Shown here in pieces: positions 46,801 through 58,447 of a stretch of DNA of 64,000 bases (position 1 is the first letter of the stretch; every line of letters starts with the position of its first letter). This stretch comes from Zingiber officinale (lineage: Eukaryota; Streptophyta; Magnoliopsida; Zingiberales; Zingiberaceae), in assembly GCF_018446385.1 (NCBI RefSeq), contig NC_055991.1, positions 120,137,794 to 120,201,793 of the forward strand, given 5' to 3'. Both the position numbers and the translations under genes were made by a program. The notes beneath the pieces were generated by a model that was not told the origin of the DNA, searched no databases, and was given only the letters and a program-made list of their open reading frames with translations.

Positions 46801-47931
46801 GATTGCAACAATTTGCTGGCTTCGATAACAGGTTAGCTACTTATCATATATCCAATTCGTTTTTAAATGTCTGAAAATTCACTGACTCATTTGCTTTTTT
46901 TATTCGATCATTTGAGAGGCCAGGCCAAATTTATTTATGCGCCTAATAGGAATTATATAGATTGTGCGAATTCTTTGGTTGCAGAACTTGGAAAATTGTG
47001 GCTGTAGTCAACCTTTTCTGTTCCAGCATCAAGTATTTGAATACATCGTCGATAAGTAATTCTAAACTATATATAGTTGGTTTGCGAGTTCATTGTAGAT
47101 ATCTCATTTGCCTTACAACTTATAATATCAAATATAGGAATACAGTGGGTTCAAAAGTCTATTTCTTTGCCATTTATACCAAACTTTTCAAAGGGGTCAA
47201 ACAACCCCAGGTTATTTTGGCGATGCCACTGCCTGTAGAATGCGGTCTTTTATGTTCTCAGTTTCGTTCAATTTGTTCAAGCTATGGAAGAACTGTATAC
47301 AAATACAAGGCGATGAAGATATGACTTGAGATGTCCTCTTTTTCTTCTAATGGTTAAACTTCTCCTATTTTGCAGGCGATAATTGCTGCTTCAACTTGTC
47401 CCGCATGGACTATTACTTGAAATTTGAACCTCATCCATCTTCAACTAAAAACCTACACCATCTTTTCCAAAGTAAGTTTCTTACCCTACCATTCAGCGAT
47501 TATCTATTCCTTTTTCGTCTCCTTATTGAGGATATCTTTTCAGTCTTTGATCTGTTGATACCGGTAGTTATTGAACTATCAGCTGACAGCTATGTGCATA
47601 CGTTTCAGTGATACGAAAGGGCACCTTTGCAAAATATGACTATGGATATTGGGGTAACCTCAAGCACTATCACCGCGTTCATCCTCCTTCATTCGATCTA
47701 TCAGACATCCCTGACTCTTTGCCAATATGGATGGGATATGGAGGTCATGATGCATTAGCCGATATTACTGATGTGGAACGAACTATCGCAGGGTTGAAAT
47801 CCAAGCCAGAGCTGCTATATATCGACAACTATGGACACATCGACTTCATTCTAAGTGTGAAGGCAGAAGATGATGTTTACAGAGAACTCATAAGATTCTT
47901 AAAATCCAGAGAAATTTATAGCAGTTATTGA
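43881..47931 (+). CDS. Plant acid lipase (triacylglycerol lipase / LIP family), 9 exons
   Basis: Exons: 43881-44054, 45583-45693, 45870-46010, 46200-46310, 46423-46566, 46650-46690, 46755-46831, 47376-47471, 47609-47931. They give 1218 nt, 405 codons plus TGA, no internal stop. The product is an alpha/beta hydrolase of the gastric/lysosomal acid lipase type that cleaves ester bonds in lipids. A signal peptide is clear at residues 1-25 (LLPFLLFIIGRVSCS), so it enters the secretory path. The lid-and-oxyanion start is PSVFLQHGLF (about 86-95); the nucleophile is Ser178 in GHSQG; Asp346 (GGHD) and His375 (YGHIDF) complete the triad. Odd: the intron after exon 4 starts with GC, not GT, and cuts the GHSQ-G motif. 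Closest plant types known to me are the LIP1/LIP2/MPL1 group; which one is not clear, so no symbol is given. Confidence 0.95.
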
Positions 47932-48550
47932 AATGCAATGGATGATATATGGTGACAGAAAAGAAAAAATCTCAAGTAATTGTGTTAATATGTATGTAAA
48001 CTTACGTGGTGTATCAGGTTAATCAAATTAGTGGGTAGTTATTTGTAATTTTACTACGATAAATGGATGATATGAGATGTATTTGTATAGGTTTTTTCTT
48101 ATATAAAAATGATATTATAAGGGCAATTGTTCACAAAGAAGCCTGTAAATAAAATAAATATTTGTCAGCAAATTTATAATAAAAACATTACTAAGTGAAT
48201 TAATAAAATGATAATATAAATTTATAAAAAAGGATATTTCTTTATTATATCAATATTTTCTAAGTAATATTTCATTATATTAATGTATTACTTATCTTAT
48301 AAATTGAATTATATTTTAAAGATAATTTTACAAGGTTACTAAATTAAATTATTTGAAAGTATATATATTTTTTACCATTTTAATTTTTTTTTCGTTGCTG
48401 TTCAGGAATGGTCGGTTTTTATTTATTTATTGATGTTCCTTTTTTTACTCTGAGAGTGCTTTAGAAATGCAGGTATATTGGAGGGTTAAAATGTAATTTC
48501 GCCTAAACTATATACTTGAAACATCACACGGCTCGATGTGAAGCAATATA
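47932..48550. other. Lipase 3' flank, no gene seen
   Basis: Very AT-rich sequence after the lipase stop, with the probable 3' UTR in the first 150-200 bases. No other feature seen. Confidence 0.5.
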
Positions 48551-48591
48551 TTGCGCTCCGGTCCCCCGCCACCTTCGTCGCCTGCGACTGC

Positions 48592-48765
48592 GATGGCCGT
48601 TCGATTGCAAGGAGGCGGCGGTGGAAATGAGAGAAGAGGGAATCGTGGCAAGATGTGGTCAAAACTGGTTCTTCTAATTATCCATTCGCAGCGAGGAGGA
48701 CGAACGTTTGCCGGAATGGAGGTTACAACAAATGCCTTCGCTAAGAAAAGAGTTGGAAAAGTGAG
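48592..48765 (+). other. Exon-like open stretch, unknown
   Basis: An ATG at 48592 opens a Gly- and Arg-rich stretch (LQGGGGGNERRGNRGK) ending near a GTGAGG donor-like site at about 48760. Base composition is unlike the flanking AT-rich DNA. No family recognised and no follow-on exon found; it may be a gene-start fragment or chance. Confidence 0.2.
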
Positions 48766-49049
48766 GGATTTAAGCTCTTCGGTTACTTCTGTATTTTTTT
48801 TACTCTTTAGGCACATCTCTGTTCCACGAGTTCTATTGCTTTGTATGGGTTTGCCCCTTTTTTAGGTTTCCTGGGACGAGAGATCAGAAATCATTATTTT
48901 TGGATCTGTGTAATAATTAACTTTCTTGTTTTGAGGTTGGCGTTCTTCGATACTTAAGATTTTATCTTGGTTGATAAAAGCAAGTATCTCTTCATTTTGA
49001 TAAGAATTCTAGTGTACGAGTTGCAGGGCTTGCATTAGGAATTTAGGAT

Positions 49050-49134
49050 ATGTTGCTTAGAATAACTCTTTTGGTCCTTCTTCTTCATGAGGCTGCAGCT
49101 GCAAATCTTCCTGCAAAATGGCAGACCTTGAATG
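49050..49134 (+). pseudogene. Orphan first exon, resembles a GDPD-like (SHV3 family) signal-peptide exon
   Basis: ATG at 49050 opens MLLRITLLVLLLHEAAAAN, a signal peptide, followed by LPAKWQTLNG and a GTATGA donor. The WQTLNG end resembles the start of glycerophosphodiester phosphodiesterase-like proteins of the plant SHV3/GDPDL group. No downstream exons of that family are visible in the window, so it is a fragment. Identification is weak because only 28 codons exist. Confidence 0.3.
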
Positions 49135-49181
49135 GTATGATTCTGGTTTTGTTATATCTCTGCTATGCTCTCAATAAAGGT

Positions 49182-49788
49182 GTAACGATTTGGTCCTCTT
49201 GACCCATTTGGCGGTTCATTTGACGATTTTTGGATCGTCGACCGACGACCTTTGGCCGTGTCGTTACTCACTAGGACTTTCCACCTCTGGCCAGTGAATT
49301 TTTACTTCCCCAGGATTCGAACTCTAAACATCCAGACTTAAGTATTAGAGTTTATGAATCCAGATCTCACTTGGTTACCAGGATTCATAAACTCTAATAC
49401 TTAAGCCTGGAGGTTTAGAGTTCGAATCCTAGGGGAGGTAAAAATCCACTGGTCAGGGGTGGAAAGTCCTAGTTAGTAACGACACGGCCAAAGGTCGTCG
49501 GTCAACGACATGAGAGGTCGCCAAATGGGCTGACGACATAATTTATTGTAACGACCCGACCCTCTTGGCCCATTTGGCGGCTCATTTGACGACCCTCGGG
49601 TCGTCGATCGTCGGTCCTTATGTCGTCGGTCCATTTGGCGACCTCTCATGTCGTCGACCGACGACCCTTGGTCGTGTCGTTACTCACTAGGACTTTCCAT
49701 CCCTGGTAATGGATTTTTGTCTCCCCAAGATTCGAACTCTAAACCTCCAGACTTAAGTATTAGAGTTTATGAATCCTGATAACCAAGT
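49182..49788. repeat. Foldback repeat: forward, inverted, forward copies
   Basis: One unit with ACCCATTTGGCGG, CGACCGACGACC, GTGTCGTTACTCACTAGGAC and TTCGAACTCTAAACCTCCAG is present forward at 49182-49380, inverted at 49381-49540 and forward again at 49548-49788. Neighbouring copies can fold into a long hairpin. It lacks coding capacity. It could be a MITE or an LTR-derived fragment. Confidence 0.8.
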
Positions 49789-49889
49789 GGGATCAGGGGG
49801 CCGCTTGACGTCGTTTTCTTCTCCCTCCGTCTCTCGGAGCAAAGCGATCAATTCCCTTCGTTGGACGCTGGTTTTCATACTTGGGGAGG

Positions 49890-49979
49890 ATGGGGGACTA
49901 CAACGATGCCCTGAATCGCAACAATCCCCAGGCCCGCACCAAAGCTCAGAACCGAGCCAATGTTCTCCAGATGAAGCTT
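49890..49979 (+). pseudogene. Orphan first exon, unrecognised gene
   Basis: ATG at 49890 after a GC-rich, 5'UTR-like stretch; 30 codons (MGDYNDALNRNNPQARTKAQ...) up to a GTAATT donor at 49980. It has the look of a conserved start of a protein (polar, helix-forming), yet no partner exon is visible downstream before the Tekay element. It may be a fragment, or exon 1 of a gene reaching beyond large insertions. Confidence 0.35.
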
Positions 49980-50783
49980 GTAATTTTGAATACCTTCTTC
50001 CCTGAAGTCTTACTTTGATCGATCGTGCACTTATTTGGATTTGGTCATTTAGGGTTGACCGATCACGATGCCTTTAGGGTTTAGTTTATCCTTTTTAGAT
50101 TTCGAGTACTAGCTATTTCCTCGTGTATAGATTTTATTTTTTATACATGATATTTTGAGGGTGGATCTTCTGTATAATTTGCTAGGAGGTTTAGATCCAA
50201 CATAGGAAAATCAATAGGGTTCGGCCTAGGCATACCTCCAAAAGAAGAAACTTTGTATCGAGAGAAAAGAACCCCCAGAGCGTAGCACATAATGGTGGAC
50301 GCATAACATCTCTGGAGTAATTGTTAGGGGTCGATTTTCAGAAACTGATATTTTCAGGAACTGACGATCTGAGGTTTACCCCACCATGCGCTTAACGCCT
50401 GAGTACTTGTATGTACCTTCCTCTATATCCGTGGAGTCAATATTAAAAAGATCGTTAATATAACGGATCTACATATTTCTATCGAGAGGAAAGAAATATG
50501 CTAAAATTATTCTCTTCAAATCTCAGTTAGGACCAAGCAACAACAATGAAGCCTTGTCGTGTGGGGTTGGCTAAATCTCTATTAGGACAACCTTATGAAT
50601 AATGTCAATACAATAATAAATTTTCATTTATCTGAACCAGGAAAAATGATTTTCCTTATACAAAATTCTGTATGCTGATCGTGTTCTGATTAATGTAAAA
50701 ATGATTCTCGTCTAAATCGTAATTGCATTTATTTATGTTAGTCATGTGGCCTAAGGGTCTTTACATAGCATAATGTGCTAAAT
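49980..50783. other. Non-coding stretch, no gene seen
   Basis: AT-rich; a short stretch at 50530-50585 (CAACAATGAAGCCTTGTCG..GGGGTTGGCT) recalls a motif common to plant SINE-like repeats, too short to call. Confidence 0.35.
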
Positions 50784-53609
50784 TGTCATACCATGGAGGA
50801 GTCCCTGTCTGAAAAAATTTCGACAACACCACCCCTGTATAGCGGACAAATCTGAAACTTTCTACAATCACTATATACCTCAGCCACATGTGGCTGGATT
50901 AATAACAAAAATAAAACAATCACCACGCAGATAATATCAATTTCAGCTTCTGCATGACACAACCACGCAATTTAACAGTAAACAAATAGAAAAGTAATAT
51001 GATGACTCGAAAAAAATAACTCTACTCAACTATACTCGTAAAACTCAAATCCGACAAACTCACCTCTTCTGCCGTCGAGACAGGCATGGAGTAAAACATA
51101 TCCAAATCATACCAAAATCCATCAACGATAAGAAACCATACAATATCCAAGTATCAAACAAACCAAGTCTAAACATAGTCAAAAGAGAAACTAAAACAAC
51201 TACTCGTGATCAGCAGAAGACTAGTACTACGTGCAATGGGAACTAGCGACTGGAACTGCTCCGGACAACCTCAACCTGAAAATATAACAACAATGGAGGC
51301 GGGGTGAGTCCAACACTCAGTAGGTACAACTGATATGCAAAATAAAGTAAATAACAGACAACACTAATCATGCGTACAGTCTCCTGAATACAAGAAGGAT
51401 AAATGCAATCAAACAAAATAGAGAAAAGCATACTAACCAGATCAAGGTAAAAGGTAATGTGGTCGTCGGGACCGAAAGTGTCATAATCTCGTATGTCAAT
51501 CAAATGTATTCATATAAATGCAGCAAGTAAATGCAGCAAACACAAACAATAAATGCATCATGCATATGATGCCAATGACATGGTCACCCCTAACGCCAGT
51601 CAGTCATCTCACACACAATGGTGAGTCTGAGTGGGTAGAGCTGTGACAACCGTGCACTCTGACATCACTGCCCCTGATGAGTGACCGAGTGGACGGGATG
51701 CTGTTGGAGTACACACATACTCCTACCCCGGAATAATAAATGGGGGAGCGCAATGCTCTCATCTCCCGGTACACGATAACGGGGAGGACTCTCTGCCGGC
51801 TACCACGCCGAGTCACACTACCCATGAGCGGACCAATGGAGCCAAACAAATTCCAACTACCTGCCGGCTACAACGCTGCTACACTAAACCAACGGAGCCA
51901 AACAGAGCGGAACTGTCTGCCGGCTACCACGCTGAGTCACCAGACCAACGGAGCCAAACAGCAGAACTGTCACACACCTGTCTAATATACCACTAACCCA
52001 TGAGTGGTGGTGTGTACAGATACATGTAACTGGCGATGCGCACTCAATAATGGAGCAGACAATCGCACAGCATGCAATCATGCAAGATGATGCATGACAC
52101 TAAACATGGCAATATCATGAATAGCATAGCAAGATCCATACATAAATAAAAGGTGTACAACAAGTCAATATATCAGATGGAAGGTACACAAACAGATAGG
52201 GTATCAAATAAACCCTAGGTCCTGAACATAATGTATCATATGGTTGGGTCACTACCTACAGCATGTATGATCAGGTAAATAATAACATGCAATGCATAAT
52301 AAGTAAACAAGCAAACATGTAACAGATCATGTAGTGACCAACCGAAATAAATGGATCACACAATTATTGTTATATGTTAAACACATTATTATGCATATCA
52401 AAAGACATAAGTCAAAGTACCCGCCTCCAATCGAAATAGTCCAATACGCTAATCGAGATACCCGTCGAGATACCGTCTCGAATCAAAGTCCTGTAATAGC
52501 CACATTTAATTTAGCTACATATATATCACATAGCTAAAGAAATTCCTTATTTACCAAACCCTAATTCTTTCCACTATACAATTTGATTTAGGTCTAAACC
52601 TAAATCAACTTGAACTCTTCCAAATATGAACCTAATACCATAACAAATTTATACACCTTACCTCTATTCACAGCCTTGATTGTTGATCCACACAAGGTTT
52701 TGTTGCTGCCAGCAAAGGTTAATTGCTGTTGGAAACCAAGAAAACACCACAATAACCAATTAACTCACTAAGCACAAAAATTGGAAATCATATTCCTACC
52801 TGTCTTACCCTTCGACAGTAGATAGTAACAACCGATTGGAACCAAAAACTTGTGGCCAACAACCAAGGCACCGAACTCTCTGTCCTTGAATCTGTCTTCC
52901 CTGTGGAGAAGGCAAAGCACAAGAGGTGTGACCATAGTGAGGTGATCGGCGGCTTTCCGACCAGTGTCGGCCGTTGCAACCGAGACGACGCGAGGGGAAG
53001 GAAAGTATGCGATGCTGTACTAGAAGAAAGGAGGAGATAGGGTAGCAGAACCTTGGCCGGCGTCTCGAGAAGTGACGCTAGGGCTGAGGAAGAGGACTGT
53101 GGTGGCACCGGCTAGGGCACAGGCGACTGGAGTTCCTACGGTCGATGATCGGCGTTGGCACGCAGATCCAAAAAGGACTTAGGGCACGATGGCCGGGGTG
53201 GGCGGCGCTACTCGAGTGGCTAGCGATGGAAGATCGGCGCGGAGGAGAGTGAAGTCGGCTAGGGCACAGCGACGATCGGTAGAGGAGAAGAAGAGGGGAA
53301 GAGGAGAAGAAACTGCCTCCGAGCGGTTTTGGGCAGAAATGGTGGCTCCGCGCGAGGAGGAAGGCTAGGGCACGCGGGGAGGACTCGGCGCGAGATTTCA
53401 ACAAGGAAAAGAAGAAGTAAAAACTAAAGAAAAGGAAATAGAAAAAGAATTAAGAATATAAGCATTTCCTCGCTTAAATGGTTAGCCTAAACAGGATTTT
53501 CCCGGGCCCCGTTTTTATCCCCGTTAACTCCTCCGTACGAGTTCCGAAAAATTTTCAAAAATTCCGGAAAACTCTCTTATTAATATTCGCCTATTTCCGG
53601 TATTTTACA
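50784..53609 (-). repeat. Tekay-type Gypsy 3' LTR (about 2.8 kb)
   Basis: The right end is fixed by a polypurine tract (53610-53635; minus strand TAGTGGGGGAGAA) directly before TGTAAAATACC. The left end at TGTCATACC (50784) is the best TG start but less sure. Inside, 51785-51970 holds three diverged copies of CTGCCGGCTACCACGC..ACCAACGGAGCCAAACA. Length fits Tekay/Del LTRs. The open frames in it look like chance. Confidence 0.65.
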
Positions 53610-53719
53610 TTCTCCCCCACTAATAAAAATTTGGTCCCCAAATTTCGTTATCTACAATCAGCAAGTATTAACAACAGATAAAGAGTACAAAATGCTGAAC
53701 AGTAAATAAATCACATACC

Positions 53720-54937
53720 TCAAGTGAAAAGATGAGGATAACGAGCTCGGATAGTATCCTCGAGATCCCAAGTAGCCTCCTCGTCCGAATGATGCTGCCA
53801 TCCGACTTTAACCAGCCGGATAGTCTTGTTCCGCAACTGACGCTCTTTCCGGTCCAAAATCCATACCAGAACCTCCTCATAAGTGACGTCAGGCTGAACT
53901 GGAACTGAAATATCTGTCAGCACATGCGTCGGGTCGGGCACGTATCTCCGCAGCATAGATACGTGGAATACATCATGGACGCCTGCCAGGGACGGTGGTA
54001 GTGCCAGCCGGTAAGCTACCGCTCCGATCCTCTCCAAGATCTCAAAAGGGCCAATATACCGCGGAGCCAGCTTACCTCTGAGGCCAAATCTCTTCACCCT
54101 TTTCGTGGGTGAAACTCGCAGAAATACATGGTCGCCAACAGAGAACTCTAGTGGTCTGCGTCTCCGATCAACATAACTCTTCTGGCGGTCCTGCGCCTCT
54201 GACATCCTCCGTCTGACAGTACGGACCAACTCTGCATCCTGCTGAACTCTATGAGGTCCCAACATCTGGGCCTCTCCAACCGCATCCCAGAGGATAGGTG
54301 TTCGACAAGGTCTACCATACAACGCCTCAAACGGTGCCATCTGGATAGCCGAATGAAAGCTGTTGTTGTAAGCAAACTCTACTAACGGCAGATGGTCCTC
54401 CCAACTGCCTCCGAAATCCATAACACATGACCTCAGCAGGTCCTCTAAAGTCTGAATGGTCCGCTCTGACTGTCCATCTGTCTGTGGATGGAAGGCTGTA
54501 CTGAAACGGAGCTGTGTGCCCAAGGCCTGCTACAGACTCTGCCAGAAACGAGACGTAAACCGTGGATCTCTATCCGAAATGATACTCAACGGAACACTAT
54601 GTAGTCGGATGATCTCTCGGCAATACAGATCTGCCAATCGATCCAGGGAATCAGTCCTCCGAATCGCTAAGAAGTGCGCGGATTTGGTTATTCGATCAAC
54701 GATTACCCAAATCGCGTCATGGCCTCGTCGTGTCGTCGGCAATCCCACTACAAAATCCATAGTGATATGTTCCCATTTCCACTCAAGAATAGGAATCCGC
54801 TGAAGTAACCCGGCAGATCTCTGATGCTCAGCCTTCACCTGCTGACAGACAAGACATCTAGCTACAAAATCCGCGATGTCTTTCTTCATACCGTTCCACC
54901 AATAGGAACGCCTATATATTGGAACATCCTTGTGCAT
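53720..54937 (-). pseudogene. Tekay-type chromovirus integrase with chromodomain
   Basis: Two frames, 54937-54530 and 54523-53720, read as one protein except for a stop at the join (about 54528). The HHCC part ends [11 protein letters not shown]; core motifs are [21 protein letters not shown] and HPQTDGQSERTIQTLEDLLR; the C-terminal region has GDHVFLRV, GPFEILERIG and VFHVSMLRRYVPDP. The end (VGWQHHSDEEATWDLEDTI) is a chromodomain-like tail, marking a chromovirus of the Tekay/Del type. RT and upstream parts are absent; sequence breaks off near 54945. Confidence 0.9.
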
Positions 54938-55009
54938 AAAACCATAGATGTGAACATTTCCCTATCTTGTCTACAGATGCCTAAAGTAGTACCATAATAC
55001 CAAAATATC

Positions 55010-55235
55010 AGCCCCCACGGGCGGGATCAACTGGTTATGACATGGATTCTTGCAGCATGAGTCGAGAGGTCGAGGGTCTGCGGCAGCAAATGCGATAACA
55101 TCAATATCTGTCCGTGCTAAACACCTGAGACCACCATGTCATAGCTGAGCCCGTATTCACCGTGATTTACTCCCTCTCATACTTGTGGGGCCGGGTTGAG
55201 GGGGCCGCTGGGTTGGCGGTTCCAACCTTTTGCAG
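55010..55235 (+). mobile_element. SINE, 226 bp, with 17-bp target duplication
   Basis: A 17-bp direct repeat (CATAATACCAAAATATC) flanks it perfectly at 54993-55009 and 55236-55252. The body starts AGCCCCCACGGGCGGGATC, has a box-B-like GGTCGAGGGTC at about 55066 and ends CCAACCTTTTGCAG. Size, TSD length and promoter-like box fit a tRNA-derived SINE; there is no open frame. Confidence 0.75.
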
Positions 55236-55252
55236 CATAATACCAAAATATC

Positions 55253-55588
55253 GTCCAAATAACCTACATTATTAGTAAGATATCCTTTTAGCCATACTGT
55301 CAGATCCTTACACCTAGAAATTCTAGTGTAGGTTGCAAGCGTACTTAGTGAGTGATGTATATGAACCTCATCTTTAAGTTAAGTATACTACGAGCGCTAA
55401 CTTATCAATAGACTCATTGATTGAAATTCATGGATAAATCTCTTTCACAGGATTCTACTGACTTGAAATTTGAACTTAAAATGAGTGATTATATACAACA
55501 GTTCAAGGTCTTGCAGTGGTATTTAGAAGCTCACAAACACAATGAATGCACGAAGTTTGAAAACTCGACAAGAAGGAGATTGGGGATA
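55253..55588. other. Left flank of the hAT element, no gene seen
   Basis: Sequence between the SINE and the hAT insertion. No gene or repeat recognised. Confidence 0.4.
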
Positions 55589-55596
55589 CCCATGAG

Positions 55597-58439
55597 TAGA
55601 CCTGACCACGGTTCGGAACCGACGGTTCGACGGTTCGGAACCGCCGGTTCGACGGTTCCAGGCAGGTCGACCCTTAACCTTAACCGCCCAAGACGGTTAC
55701 GGTTCACGGTTCAGAACCGCCGGTTCACGGTTCGGTTCACGGTTCGTCACGGTTCGTCACGGTTCAAGATTAATATGTTAATAAAAATTAAAAATTAAAA
55801 ATTAAAAATTAAACATTAAACATTAAAAATTAGAAATTAAAATTTATTAAAAAAAGGGCTTACACTTATTTAAGTTGCCTACGTATCCCTTTAGGGGAAT
55901 CAAAGCCCACGTAGTTCTTTTACATTTTTATCCTTTTACATTTTCATTCACTTCCATTTCCTGTTCCTGTCGTATTTGTTCCTTCAGTATCAAAATCTTC
56001 AACTTCGTCATCTGAAAGTTGCATTCCTTGGATTCTTTTCTCCGCTCTGGTCCAATCGTCCAGTAATGCTTGGGCTTCCAATGAGTCAGGAGACAAAGTT
56101 GATCGTCGTTCATCTAATATGTTGCAGCCGGCACTGAACGTCTGCTCCACAGCAACAGTTGACACTGGACAAGCTAAAATTTCTTTTGCGATCACGGAGA
56201 GAACGGGAAAGCTTTGAGCCTTCTGTGACCACCACTTTAAGATATCGAAGTTTTCGCTATCTGCTTCATTAAAATCAAAAGAAGTCGTAAAATAATTCTC
56301 AAGTTCCTGTGTGGAACTTGAGGATCCTCGTGGACGTTTTGTCCGTTCTTTTAATAAGAGTTGTGCTTTTGTAAGTTTTAAATTACTACTAGTAGTTTGT
56401 TGAATTTCAGAAATATTAATTTGTGTTCCATATTTTGCATAATATTGATTATAAATATCATATAAATAAATTCTAACATTATATATAATATTAATTTGGA
56501 TCGGGGAAGAAGAATCTTTAATTGGAATTAAAGCATCATAATATAAAGTTAACATTTCTTGTAAAACTTCTAATTTAAATCTAGGATCTAAAGCAAATGC
56601 AATTAAATAAATTTCAGAAATTAAATAAAATATTTTTCCCATTTAATTTTCATAGCTAAGATGCAAGGAGATAAAGATTCATTATTAATATGTTCATTTA
56701 AAACTAATACTATATTAGAAAAATTTTCTAAAACTAATTGAACAGGATAATAAACACCAGAAAGTTGTTCGGTTGCATCATTAAATACTTTTAAAATTTC
56801 ACAAATACTAATATTCCATTGTTGTGAAAATAAATATATATTAGCATTAGTGTTTTGTGCAAAAAATGAACATAATAATTCTTTATATTGAAATGAATCT
56901 TGTAATAATTGGTATGTTGAATTCCAACGTGTTGGTACATCACGTGGAAATTTTTTAGGTCTCATTCCATTAATTTTACAAAACCTACCCCATTGTTTCA
57001 TTATAGATGGATGAGACCATAAATAAGAAATTGCAATTTAATTGGTTTAATATAACTTTCTAAATTTTTTAAACCATCTTGAACACATAAATTTAAAACA
57101 TGGCATACACAACGAATATGAAAAAATAAACCTCCAATAATAGGTTGACAAACAAATTTTAGATCATCTATCCAGGAGGTATTAGAACTAGCATTATCTA
57201 ATGATATTGAAAATATTTTATGAGTTAAACCATATTCTTCTAAAATTAAACATAATAATTGTGCGATATTATGAGCATTATGTGATTCATCAAAAACTCT
57301 ATAAGCTAATAATCTTTTTTGGAGATTCCAAGAGTTATCGATCCAATGGCAAGTCACACCCATATACGAATGTGTTTGCCAATGATCACTCCAAATATCG
57401 GAACATAAAGAAACTTTATTATCTAATTTACTAAATTCATCAATTAAATTCTTTTTCCTTGTTTTACTAATTTTTAAATTATACGAGTAAGTGTAGTCCT
57501 AGGAACACGTTTAACACATGGATTAAGAGATTCTTTACAAAAATCTTCAAATGTGCATTTAGATCCAAAACTAAAAGAAAGATGTTCTACGGAAACAAAT
57601 TTAGCTAATGATTCTCTTAATTTATTATCCGAATATAAAAATAAACCGGAATCGGTACTACCGCTAGTTGAAGAAAATCTTGATAATTGTGTTTGAGAAC
57701 GGTCGAGTCCATATTCCGTCGGGTGCTTCGTTTCTACATGTCGTTTCAACGACCCATACTTGCCGCCATCTTGAAATATGTAGGAAGCATTGCAATGCTT
57801 ACATTTTGCACGCATTTCTCCCGACGGAAGAGTGACCTTCTCAAAATGTTTAGTGAAAATAGAAGATTTTAGAGGAGAAAGTTCTCAACCTTAGAAGTAA
57901 TTACATCAGTACTTCCTTGTGTGTCGGGTGTCGGATTCAGGTGTCTGGTCTCATCATCGATGGATTGAATGTTGGGGTCCTCCTCCGGATTCATTATTTG
58001 CTTTCCTCTCCGGGCTCGAGATGATGCACCTCCACTACCTCCTTCCATTGTAATTGAAATGTGGAAATAAAAGTGCGTAGAAATGAAGAGAAGATGTGAA
58101 AAATGATGAAATAAGCTTTCTATTTATAGAGTTTTGATAGTAACGGACACTAAATCATAGCCATTGATCAAAAAGGTTAAATGATCCTAACCGTTGAAAA
58201 AATACCTAAAAACCCTCCCACCCTCCCCCAACGACTTGAAAAGGATTTAGCGAATGAACCGTTTACCATTCGTGATTTTGTACAATAAAAAAAAAATTTG
58301 AGCCCTTTCTTGGGTCGGGCCTGAGGCGGTGGCCCGTTGACCCGGTTACGGGCCCGGGCCGGGTCCGGGCCAGACCCGGGCCGGGTCCGGGCCAGACCCG
58401 GGCCGGGTCCGGGCCAGACCCGGCCCGGGGTCGGGTCTA
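55597..58439 (-). mobile_element. hAT transposon, 2843 bp, complete ends, broken transposase
   Basis: The 8-bp duplication CCCATGAG flanks it at 55589-55596 and 58440-58447. Terminal inverted repeats are TAGACCTGACC (left) and TAGACCCGACC (right, complement). Subterminal arrays differ: many CGGTTCG/GGTTCACGG words on the left (55610-55770), three 22-bp CCGGGTCCGGGCCAGACCCGGG units on the right (58359-58424). Transposase lies between, on the minus strand. Confidence 0.93.
55944..58048 (-). pseudogene. hAT transposase (BED finger, DDE core, dimerisation domain)
   Basis: Start ATG at 58048 (MEGGSGGASSRARRG...) reads to a stop near 57869; a one-base shift there separates it from the BED zinc finger (57815-57474; CKHCNASYIF, then HVETKH). 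Next come 57363-57001 (LLAYRVFDESHNAHNIA and SLDNASSNT, the catalytic region), 57001-56621 (DVPTRWNSTYQLL) and 56642-55944, with ALDPRFKLE and the C-terminal hAT dimerisation motif (DILKWWSQKAQSFPVLSVIA, then SAGCNILDERRSTL). At least three frameshifts break it, so it could move only if helped by another copy. Confidence 0.9.
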
Positions 58440-58447
58440 CCCATGAG

